Source: an uncultured Prevotella sp. (lineage in GTDB: Bacteria; Bacteroidota; Bacteroidia; Bacteroidales; Bacteroidaceae). From it: a DNA stretch of 6,378 nucleotides. This document shows, in pieces, positions 1 through 5,381 of the stretch. The translations under genes were made by a program, and so were the position numbers. Position 1 is the first letter of the stretch. Every line of letters starts with the position of its first letter. The DNA lies in contig CALGHW010000375.1 of the NCBI GenBank assembly GCA_937916075.1, positions 1-6,378 on the forward strand, given 5' to 3'. The notes beneath the pieces are model-generated. The model saw only the letters and a program-made list of their open reading frames with translations. It did not search any database and was not told the origin of the DNA.

Positions 1-1018
1 ATCTTAGCAGTTCTTGGTCTGAGTACTTTTGCATTTCCATCTTTTGTGGGTCTTTGCAAATGAACTTGTTTTCGCAACTGTCATATCCAATGATTGCGAT
101 TTCATGTCCCACGATAGAACCGTCCTGCTTTCTGATGACCAAGGTGCTTAAACCAGAACGGCCTTCGGATAATTTTGTCTTCAATTCAGACAAGGACACA
201 GGCTGTGCGTTGATTTCACTATAATATTGGATGAATTTTTGCAAGATAGAGTCTGTAACTCCTTCTTCAGATAACTTTCGTTTATAGGTCTTTCTGAATA
301 ATTCCTCAATATTATATTTGGCAGCATAGAACTGTTCATTAGTCAATCCCTCGAGCCACATTTTAGAATAGGCGAGAGCGGTGGATACACAAGTGGTATT
401 TTCAGGTTGTAGCGGAGGAATCAGGACACTGTCCTTGAATAGCGTTTCGCAATCAGACCGTGGCTTGTAATATCCGCCCACTCGTGGAGGGTCCTTGTCA
501 GGTCCGGAATTGTCCGCCTTATTGTCGGAAGAATCCTCTGGCGGCTTGCTCCACTGGGTGCTTTCCGAAGTGTTGCCACCCGTTATGGTGATATGGGTAT
601 TGCCCGCAGTGTTACCTTCCCCGTTGATGGTGATGTCCCCGCATGAGCAGGTGCCATAGGGGCTGTTGCAAAACGGGCACCGTGACCCGCCGGTCGGGTC
701 TTCGTCTTCCTCGTTTCCGTTGCCGGTATCGAGGTTTGGATGCATCTTTCTCAGGTGGTCCTCGTATGCTTCCATCAAAACCGTTTCAAAACAGTACTCA
801 CATGTCTTCTTGCACTCATGGTCGGCTGGGTTGTCCGGGTCATAATAGAACCCGCAGTTCTCGCACCTCACATGGTTTCCTTTCACCTCGATGTCCGGGA
901 GCCACCAGGATCCGTTCTCGTATGTCCAGTTCTGTGCCGTGGCCGTCGCGGCGTCACCGACTCGGAATAGCGGTAGTAAAGTTAGCAAAAACAGGGCTGT
1001 CAGCAAAATCTTCTTCAT
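1..1018 (-). CDS. Exported Cys-rich protein with papain/C39-like peptidase domain, copy 1 (3' end outside window)
   Basis: This is a second copy of the gene at 1619-2728. The visible part encodes residues 1-339 of 369 with no base difference that I could find; the last 30 residues and the stop lie left of the window. It therefore keeps the signal peptide (about 1-29), the three Cys/His clusters (52-69, 73-93, 114-126), the Gly/Thr-rich linker and the whole putative catalytic set (Gln204, Cys210, His305, Asp323). The start is fixed by an AAGGAGG ribosome-binding site 6 nt upstream. Unlike copy 2, no gene overlaps its start: only the last ~30 bp of the SEL1-repeat gene was carried along, out of frame and without function. 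I see no convincing promoter between it and the gene ending at 1206, and a hairpin at 1127-1160 stands in between, so its expression may depend on read-through. Coding potential is clear; peptidase activity is inferred from motifs. Confidence 0.85.
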   Translation of the reverse strand, partial: MKKILLTALFLLTLLPLFRVGDAATATAQNWTYENGSWWLPDIEVKGNHVRCENCGFYYDPDNPADHECKKTCEYCFETVLMEAYEDHLRKMHPNLDTGNGNEEDEDPTGGSRCPFCNSPYGTCSCGDITINGEGNTAGNTHITITGGNTSESTQWSKPPEDSSDNKADNSGPDKDPPRVGGYYKPRSDCETLFKDSVLIPPLQPENTTCVSTALAYSKMWLEGLTNEQFYAAKYNIEELFRKTYKRKLSEEGVTDSILQKFIQYYSEINAQPVSLSELKTKLSEGRSGLSTLVIRKQDGSIVGHEIAIIGYDSCENKFICKDPQKMEMQKYSDQELLR

Positions 1019-1024
1019 TGGCCG

Positions 1025-1031
1025 CCTCCTT
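1025..1031 (-). promoter_or_regulatory. Shine-Dalgarno of peptidase copy 1
   Basis: The same AAGGAGG was carried along by the duplication and lies 6 nt before the ATG at 1018. Here no upstream gene runs into it, so copy 1 keeps its translation signal but not the coupling. Confidence 0.65.
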
Positions 1032-1050
1032 TTTAACAATAATTGCACAT

Positions 1051-1097
1051 GATATTTGGCTTTGCCTATTTTCCAGGTAAAGGCAAAGCGATATTTG
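1051..1097. repeat. 31-bp inverted-repeat element flanked by 8-bp direct repeats
   Basis: GATATTTG occurs at 1051-1058 and again at 1090-1097. Between them, GCTTTGCCT (1059-1067) and AGGCAAAGC (1081-1089) are perfect 9-bp inverted repeats around a 13-nt loop. The layout resembles a tiny target-site duplication around terminal inverted repeats, or a plain hairpin. No T-run follows on either strand, so it is a poor intrinsic terminator. It begins 2 nt from the duplication junction. Confidence 0.6.
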
Positions 1098-1126
1098 AAG
1101 AGAAAAAATAAGAGAGAAGTCACCCG

Positions 1127-1160
1127 CTCATTCCTTTGAAAACACTGTCAAAGGAATGAG
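1127..1160 (-). terminator. Probable transcription terminator hairpin of the operon
   Basis: CTCATTCCTTTGA (1127-1139) and TCAAAGGAATGAG (1148-1160) are perfect 13-bp inverted repeats with an 8-nt loop. It starts 45 bp after the stop of the last operon gene. On the minus strand a pyrimidine-rich stretch with TTATTTTTT follows about 18 nt later, not directly at the stem, so termination may be imperfect. It separates the operon from copy 1 of the peptidase gene. Confidence 0.6.
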
Positions 1161-1205
1161 GGTTGCTCTTTATAAGAAGGAATAAAATTTGGGATTATCA
1201 TCTAT

Positions 1206-1637
1206 TCATCGCACACGCTTATATGTAAAAGAGATGTCTGCGGCTCCTATATAATGTGGTTGTGCCTCAAAGAACAATACAAGAGTGTCTTTTGTCAGAG
1301 TCGTAATCTCACAATATTCTTTCTCTTTCATTTTCATATTCCAACGTAATAAATATTTTCCGGAAGTTGAAGTTCCAACTTTTTTCATATTGAAAGGTTC
1401 TTTTTTGTCTTCTGAAAGATAATAAGGCTTGGAGTATCTGATAGTATTGTGACTGTATGAACTATAAGATGTTTCCCAAATGGAATCTTTAGAGAATTCT
1501 AAGAATTCAAAAATTCCATTATATTCATACGTCCATACGGTATTCGCTAATTTTGATGTAGAGATGTCTTGAGCATTGCATGTAACGGTTGCAAGCAGTA
1601 AAAGACCAGTGGTTGTAATTAATTTTCTTTTTTCCAT
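1206..1637 (-). CDS. Small exported protein, possibly lipocalin-like; candidate inhibitor or immunity partner
   Basis: I do not recognise a named family. The 143-residue product begins with a signal peptide (MEKRK, hydrophobic 11-18, likely cleavage CNA|QD after residue 22). Cys20 is not in a good lipobox, so it is more likely soluble than a lipoprotein. The mature ~120 residues are rich in aromatics and alternate polar and hydrophobic residues, with Trp35 near the start and a final FTYKRVR strand, as in small beta-barrel, lipocalin-like exported proteins of Bacteroidetes. The start overlaps the 3' end of the peptidase gene by 19 nt, so it is probably translationally coupled; upstream there is only an A-rich AAAAAGAA stretch and no strong Shine-Dalgarno. 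G+C is about 33%, far below the rest of the operon. Its place directly after an exported cysteine peptidase suggests an inhibitor or immunity protein, as staphostatins are to staphopains, but nothing in the sequence proves this. Confidence 0.8.
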   Translation of the reverse strand: MEKRKLITTTGLLLLATVTCNAQDISTSKLANTVWTYEYNGIFEFLEFSKDSIWETSYSSYSHNTIRYSKPYYLSEDKKEPFNMKKVGTSTSGKYLLRWNMKMKEKEYCEITTLTKDTLVLFFEAQPHYIGAADISFTYKRVR

Positions 1638-2728
1638 TTTATGATGTTCTTTTTGTAAAAATCTGTTTCAATATAGAATATAGAGTTTTGTCCTTTCCTG
1701 TCTGAATTGAATCTTAGCAGTTCTTGGTCTGAGTACTTTTGCATTTCCATCTTTTGTGGGTCTTTGCAAATGAACTTGTTTTCGCAACTGTCATATCCAA
1801 TGATTGCGATTTCATGTCCCACGATAGAACCGTCCTGCTTTCTGATGACCAAGGTGCTTAAACCAGAACGGCCTTCGGATAATTTTGTCTTCAATTCAGA
1901 CAAGGACACAGGCTGTGCGTTGATTTCACTATAATATTGGATGAATTTTTGCAAGATAGAGTCTGTAACTCCTTCTTCAGATAACTTTCGTTTATAGGTC
2001 TTTCTGAATAATTCCTCAATATTATATTTGGCAGCATAGAACTGTTCATTAGTCAATCCCTCGAGCCACATTTTAGAATAGGCGAGAGCGGTGGATACAC
2101 AAGTGGTATTTTCAGGTTGTAGCGGAGGAATCAGGACACTGTCCTTGAATAGCGTTTCGCAATCAGACCGTGGCTTGTAATATCCGCCCACTCGTGGAGG
2201 GTCCTTGTCAGGTCCGGAATTGTCCGCCTTATTGTCGGAAGAATCCTCTGGCGGCTTGCTCCACTGGGTGCTTTCCGAAGTGTTGCCACCCGTTATGGTG
2301 ATATGGGTATTGCCCGCAGTGTTACCTTCCCCGTTGATGGTGATGTCCCCGCATGAGCAGGTGCCATAGGGGCTGTTGCAAAACGGGCACCGTGACCCGC
2401 CGGTCGGGTCTTCGTCTTCCTCGTTTCCGTTGCCGGTATCGAGGTTTGGATGCATCTTTCTCAGGTGGTCCTCGTATGCTTCCATCAAAACCGTTTCAAA
2501 ACAGTACTCACATGTCTTCTTGCACTCATGGTCGGCTGGGTTGTCCGGGTCATAATAGAACCCGCAGTTCTCGCACCTCACATGGTTTCCTTTCACCTCG
2601 ATGTCCGGGAGCCACCAGGATCCGTTCTCGTATGTCCAGTTCTGTGCCGTGGCCGTCGCGGCGTCACCGACTCGGAATAGCGGTAGTAAAGTTAGCAAAA
2701 ACAGGGCTGTCAGCAAAATCTTCTTCAT
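1619..2728 (-). CDS. Exported Cys-rich protein with papain/C39-like cysteine peptidase domain, copy 2 (complete)
   Basis: The product has 369 residues. A signal peptide covers 1 to about 29 (MKKILLTALFLLTLLPLF, ending TATAQ). Three metal-binding-like clusters follow: C52-x2-C55-x11-H67-x-C69, C73-x2-C76-x11-H88-x4-H93, and C114-x2-C117-x6-C124-x-C126. A Gly/Thr/Asn-rich, then Pro/Asp/Ser-rich linker spans about 127-185. The C-terminal ~170 residues resemble a papain-like or C39-like peptidase: Gln204-x5-Cys210 (the papain oxyanion-Gln to catalytic-Cys spacing) followed by a helix (STALAYSKMWL), His305 in GHEIAIIGYD, and Asp323 in CKDP. The stretch before Cys lacks a GG-leader transporter context, so a free exported peptidase or toxin domain fits better than a bacteriocin exporter. 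The start overlaps the SEL1-repeat gene stop (ATGA) and has AAGGAGG 6 nt upstream. G+C drops from ~55% to ~41% near residue 190. The substrate is unknown. Confidence 0.88.
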   Translation of the reverse strand: MKKILLTALFLLTLLPLFRVGDAATATAQNWTYENGSWWLPDIEVKGNHVRCENCGFYYDPDNPADHECKKTCEYCFETVLMEAYEDHLRKMHPNLDTGNGNEEDEDPTGGSRCPFCNSPYGTCSCGDITINGEGNTAGNTHITITGGNTSESTQWSKPPEDSSDNKADNSGPDKDPPRVGGYYKPRSDCETLFKDSVLIPPLQPENTTCVSTALAYSKMWLEGLTNEQFYAAKYNIEELFRKTYKRKLSEEGVTDSILQKFIQYYSEINAQPVSLSELKTKLSEGRSGLSTLVIRKQDGSIVGHEIAIIGYDSCENKFICKDPQKMEMQKYSDQELLRFNSDRKGQNSIFYIETDFYKKNIIKWKKEN

Positions 2729-2759
2729 TGGCCGCCTCCTTTTTTAACAATAATTGCAC
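1711..2759. repeat. Direct repeat, right copy (ancestral context)
   Basis: This is the partner of 1-1048, in the same orientation and 1,710 bp away. Its right edge lies inside the intact 3' end of the SEL1-repeat gene, while the left copy has unrelated sequence at the same point. This copy therefore shows the original junction. Its left edge in this window is set only by where the window begins, so the true repeat is probably longer. Confidence 0.97.
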
Positions 2760-4140
2760 GTAACACCTGCTTCCCGGCGGCTATGTTCAGGACATAATAG
2801 CCTCCATCCGTGAGTGTGGGGGACAGTCGGATTCTGTGCTTTCCTGTTTCCAGAGTGCCGAGTTCCTGCTTCCATACGGGCAGCCCGGCCTTGTTGAATA
2901 TCCTGACCGTGGCACTTGCCTTTTCCGGAAGTTCGAAGATAGCATCAAACTGAGACTCGAAAGGACAGGGTGTGACTGAGATATGACCGTAAGTGTCGGT
3001 CGCACTTTTAGAGTCGTAGCGGTAAAGCTCCATGTACATGGGCCTTTCCGGCTCACGTTGCGGAAGCGAGTAGAGGGCGAGCGTACCGCATATCCTGTCG
3101 CTCCAGATGTCCAAGTCGGCACAATCCAGTCTGTATCTTACTTTTCCGCAGGTGGCGTAACGCTCAGGGAGGTGCGCATAGCTCTTCTTGAATTTCAAGG
3201 CCCCTTCCGCAGTCATCTCCGCCTTGAAGGGAATGCTGTCACCACCCAGGCGTATGTAGCCCAGGATGTTGTCCCCATTCCTTTCCACTTCCATCACGGC
3301 CGGTTTCTCACCGACGACGAACTGTCCGCTCCAGTCGTATGTGACAACACTTCCACGGTAATGTCCCCTCAGCAGTGTGGTGTCGTTCACGTCGGTATGT
3401 ATTCTTGGCATCTGGGACGTACCGGTATTGTCGGTGGCATAAATATCCGTGAGACAGTTTTCGGGGCTTGAGCGCCTAACCTCTTCTAAGGCGGCACTGT
3501 AGCCAAGCATGGCGGCCTTCTCCAGCAATTCCATGCCTTTTTCTTCGTCTTGCTGGGTGCCGTAGCCGTTGCGGTAGCACAGGCCCAGCATATACAGGGC
3601 ATACACATTTCCGCTGTCAGCGGCCGCCTCGAAAAGACACATGGCGTCTGGATAGCTTTGATGGCAGCCGAGTCCCTTGTAGCGCATGAAGCCCATGTCG
3701 TACATACAGGTGGGCGACCCCGCATCAGCCCCTTTTTGGAAAATCCTGCAGGCTGTGGGGAAGTCCTGTCTCATGCCACATTTGCCTAACTTGAAGATTG
3801 TGCCCAGATTGTGGAAAGCATCCGGAAAGCCCCTCTCTCCGGCTTTGTTCAGCCAGAAGACGGCCTTCTCTCCGTCCTTTACTGTCCCGATGCCCTCCGC
3901 ATAGAGCAGACCGAGCACGTTCATGACGTAGGCGGCCGAGTCCTTTTCTGCGGCTTCTATCACCATGCTTGTCGCTTTTTCTTTTGTACAGTCATTGTAG
4001 ATGCCTTTCAGCACTCCTACCGCATGCATCACGTCCTTGTCGTTCCTTTCCGCTCCTGCATGGGCAGGTGCAAGACATACGGTCAGTATTGCGGTGGCGA
4101 TGCCTCCTGTGCAAAGCTGTTTGAAAAATGGATTGTTCAT
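2725..4140 (-). CDS. Exported SEL1-repeat protein with T9SS-like C-terminal sorting domain
   Basis: The product has 471 residues from the chosen start. This start is preferred over an in-frame ATG at 4233 because it gives a proper signal peptide (MNNPFFKQL then a hydrophobic core, AHA|GA after residue 28), leaves 31 bp after the preceding stop instead of an overlap, and has AAAGAG upstream. Four SEL1 (TPR-like) repeat cores follow: LGLLYAEGIG (76-85), LGTIFKLGKCG (112-122), MGFMRYKGLG (149-158) and LGLCYRNGYG (185-194), making an alpha-solenoid that usually binds partner proteins. A beta-rich, Trp/Tyr-containing region covers about 255-375. Residues ~407-467 (VRIFNKAGLPVW, then GGYYVLNIAAGKQ, ending in IIVKK) resemble the type A sorting domain of type IX secretion cargo. 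Its stop overlaps the next gene start as ATGA. A likely role is a surface or periplasmic scaffold for the downstream peptidase; this is inference. The SEL1 assignment is firm, the sorting domain probable. Confidence 0.88.
   Translation of the reverse strand: MNNPFFKQLCTGGIATAILTVCLAPAHAGAERNDKDVMHAVGVLKGIYNDCTKEKATSMVIEAAEKDSAAYVMNVLGLLYAEGIGTVKDGEKAVFWLNKAGERGFPDAFHNLGTIFKLGKCGMRQDFPTACRIFQKGADAGSPTCMYDMGFMRYKGLGCHQSYPDAMCLFEAAADSGNVYALYMLGLCYRNGYGTQQDEEKGMELLEKAAMLGYSAALEEVRRSSPENCLTDIYATDNTGTSQMPRIHTDVNDTTLLRGHYRGSVVTYDWSGQFVVGEKPAVMEVERNGDNILGYIRLGGDSIPFKAEMTAEGALKFKKSYAHLPERYATCGKVRYRLDCADLDIWSDRICGTLALYSLPQREPERPMYMELYRYDSKSATDTYGHISVTPCPFESQFDAIFELPEKASATVRIFNKAGLPVWKQELGTLETGKHRIRLSPTLTDGGYYVLNIAAGKQVLRAIIVKKGGGQ
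2735..2741 (-). promoter_or_regulatory. Strong Shine-Dalgarno of peptidase copy 2, inside the SEL1-repeat gene
   Basis: AAGGAGG reads on the minus strand 6 nt before the ATG at 2728. It also encodes the Lys-Lys-Gly-Gly end of the SEL1-repeat protein. Such a full SD is uncommon in Bacteroidetes; with the ATGA overlap it suggests efficient re-initiation. Confidence 0.7.
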
Positions 4141-4171
4141 GATTCTCTTTATGTTTAAGGTTTTGTTATGG

Positions 4172-5026
4172 CTACCAGATAAATCCCTTAGACGCCGTTT
4201 CTTCCTTCCGCACGGCCCTCTCTTTCTTGTCAAGTCCGTTCAGCAGAAGAATTATCTTGGGCTTGTTTTTGTCCAACTCTGCGAGATATCTCTTTTGTGA
4301 GGTGCCGTAATGACGGTACAGGTCCTTGACCATCTGTCTGCTGAACAGGTAGTTAATGGCGTCGTTGACATCCTTGACGCTGTCTATTTGTTCGGTAAGT
4401 CCGGCCTGTTTCAGCCGCAGCCACGCCTTGTCGAATTCGTCGGTCACCTTGACGGTGTTCTTGTTGACAAAGAAGGTGCGCAGTTGCCTTTTGTCGAGTG
4501 TTTTCTTCAAGATTTCCATCTCCTCGTTCCACACGTTTGTTCGGGGGGCTCTCCTGATGCGTCTGGCCATGTCGAGCGCTTTGTCCATGATGAGCGAATA
4601 CTGGATGTTGTCCAGCCCGAGTGCTTTCCTGCAGTGAAGGGCATAACTCACGTTCTCGCCGGACAGACGGTTGCTGTAGGCCGGGATTAGGATGGTGTTG
4701 ATGGAATCACGGAACACGCGCTCGATGAGCAGCTTGTTTTGGACCCGCCTTTCCAGAGAGTCCCTATAGAGGAAATCTTGGCAGATGAGCTTGAGCTCGC
4801 GGCTTTTCACGAAGTACTCCAACTTCTCGTGTCCTTCTTTGGGCACATAGAAAGAAAGGTCGATTTTCATGACTTCCTCAGAATATCGCATGAGGAGCAG
4901 CGAGTCAATCCTGTTCCTGTTTTGTCGGTAGATTTCCGCTTCTTGGGCGGTACATCTCAGCTTTTCTGCGCTTGCGGTCAGACAGAGCGGTGCGAGGAGA
5001 ATGGGAAGAAAAAGGTTTCTTTTCAT
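4172..5026 (-). CDS. Exported helical protein of unknown function, first gene of the operon
   Basis: I do not recognise the family. From the ATG at 5026 the product has 284 residues, opening with a clear signal peptide (MKRNLFLPILLAPLCL, cleavage ASA|EK after residue 20). An ATG two codons upstream (5032, MTMKRN) is equally possible. The open frame continues to 5230, but that extension reads as untranslated leader and would bury the signal sequence. The mature protein is rich in Arg, Lys, Glu and Leu and appears almost wholly alpha-helical with coiled-coil-like stretches; I see no transmembrane segment, enzyme motif or Cys cluster. It ends in a basic tail, ASKGFIW. No good Shine-Dalgarno precedes either start, which is normal in Bacteroidetes. 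It lies 31 bp before the SEL1-repeat gene and has the same high-G+C character, so the two probably form the older core of the operon. It diverges from the integrase gene across a 355-bp gap. Confidence 0.82.
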   Translation of the reverse strand: MKRNLFLPILLAPLCLTASAEKLRCTAQEAEIYRQNRNRIDSLLLMRYSEEVMKIDLSFYVPKEGHEKLEYFVKSRELKLICQDFLYRDSLERRVQNKLLIERVFRDSINTILIPAYSNRLSGENVSYALHCRKALGLDNIQYSLIMDKALDMARRIRRAPRTNVWNEEMEILKKTLDKRQLRTFFVNKNTVKVTDEFDKAWLRLKQAGLTEQIDSVKDVNDAINYLFSRQMVKDLYRHYGTSQKRYLAELDKNKPKIILLLNGLDKKERAVRKEETASKGFIW

Positions 5027-5175
5027 TGTCATTCGTGTAGTTTGAAAATGGATTGGTATGTGGGGATGGTACAGGTGTGATGCGGTCAGTGCACAATTTA
5101 AGCAAAAGCAATGGAAAGTGAATATGAGAGAAATGAACTGCAAGTGGTTGAGAATGAGCAATATTTCATAATTCT

Positions 5176-5185
5176 GCCAATTGGC
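5176..5185. repeat. Perfect 10-bp palindrome, possible operator
   Basis: GCCAATTGGC is fully self-complementary. It lies 150 bp upstream of the operon start, in the leader region. It could bind a dimeric regulator, though a 10-bp palindrome may also occur by chance. Confidence 0.35.
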
Positions 5186-5220
5186 TGCAAAGCAAAGCCG
5201 AGCAGGATATTGAGTTATTT

Positions 5221-5256
5221 CAGTTACCAAACCGTTAGCGGTCAGTTACCGAAACC
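5221..5256 (+). repeat. Pair of direct repeats CAGTTACC(G)AAACC
   Basis: CAGTTACCAAACC (5221-5233) and CAGTTACCGAAACC (5243-5256) start 22 bp apart, about two helical turns. Closely spaced direct repeats next to a tyrosine integrase gene are typical of arm-type or excisionase sites, but a regulator site is equally possible. Confidence 0.5.
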
Positions 5257-5269
5257 AACACTGCTAACG
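5233..5269. repeat. 7-bp inverted repeat CGTTAGC / GCTAACG
   Basis: CGTTAGC (5233-5239) and GCTAACG (5263-5269) are perfect inverted repeats with 23 bp between them, interleaved with the second CAGTTACC repeat. This may be a core-type recombinase site pair or an operator. Confidence 0.45.
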
Positions 5270-5353
5270 AGATGAAAAACAAATAGTTTGTCACCAGTGT
5301 TTGTTGCACAGTTCTGCACAACTTTCAATGACAGAGAATGCTTACTGATTGAT

Positions 5354-5361
5354 TATTTTTG
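5354..5361 (+). promoter_or_regulatory. Possible Bacteroidetes -7 box of the integrase gene
   Basis: TATTTTTG fits the TAnnTTTG consensus and ends 20 bp before the integrase ATG. No TTTG element lies at the expected -33 distance, so the promoter is weak or needs an activator. The extended TTATTTTTGC also matches 9 of 10 positions of the GTAnnTTTGC sequence used by CTnDOT-type integrases. Confidence 0.35.
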
Positions 5362-5381
5362 CAAACTAAAAAAGTAAGCAG

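Larger units (their letters stand above)
1..1048. repeat. Direct repeat, left copy (continues left of window)
   Basis: Positions 1-1048 match 1711-2759 base for base except for one homopolymer: five T at 1030-1034 against six T at 2740-2745. The match covers most of the peptidase gene, its ribosome-binding site and the last ~30 bp of the SEL1-repeat gene, and stops after AATTGCAC. The left end is not visible. Confidence 0.97.
5027..5381. other. 355-bp divergent intergenic region between operon and integrase
   Basis: No gene is supported here. It should hold promoters for both directions and possibly integrase sites. It contains a 10-bp palindrome (5176-5185), two CAGTTACC repeats, a 7-bp inverted repeat (5233-5269), the small palindrome ACAAATAGTTTGT (5279-5291), and TGCACA at 5090, 5305 and 5315. 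I found no exact TAnnTTTG on the minus strand; the nearest is TGCTTTTG (complement of 5103-5110). Confidence 0.6.

Noticed and set aside
643..1080. Open frame of 145 codons on the plus strand, repeated at 2353-2763
   Set aside because: It lies antisense to the G+C-rich front half of the peptidase gene in both copies. It has no plausible domain, is rich in Arg/Ser/Pro, and its two C-termini differ only because the repeat ends.
2420..2580. Cys/His clusters read as a DNA-binding zinc-finger regulator
   Set aside because: The protein has an N-terminal signal peptide and a peptidase-like C-terminus, so it is exported rather than a transcription factor.
1..2759. The two repeat copies as ends of an insertion sequence or composite transposon
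   Set aside because: The repeats encode an exported peptidase, contain no transposase, and show no terminal inverted repeats at the visible edge.
2983..3471. 162-codon plus-strand frame antisense to the SEL1-repeat gene
   Set aside because: The opposite strand has a clear domain structure and fits the operon; this frame has no RBS and no recognisable protein character.
4141..4233. Upstream start at 4233 for the SEL1-repeat gene
   Set aside because: It would add 31 very basic residues before a good signal peptide and overlap the preceding gene by 62 nt.
4310..4690. 126-codon plus-strand frame antisense to the 284-residue gene
   Set aside because: It is a shadow of a coherent signal-peptide-bearing gene on the minus strand.
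5027..5230. Upstream extension of the 284-residue gene to 5230
   Set aside because: The added residues are low quality and would place the signal peptide internally; the stretch reads as leader or promoter DNA.
5027..5381. tRNA gene, CRISPR array or riboswitch in the intergenic region
   Set aside because: There is no cloverleaf, no regularly spaced long repeats and no recognisable aptamer core.
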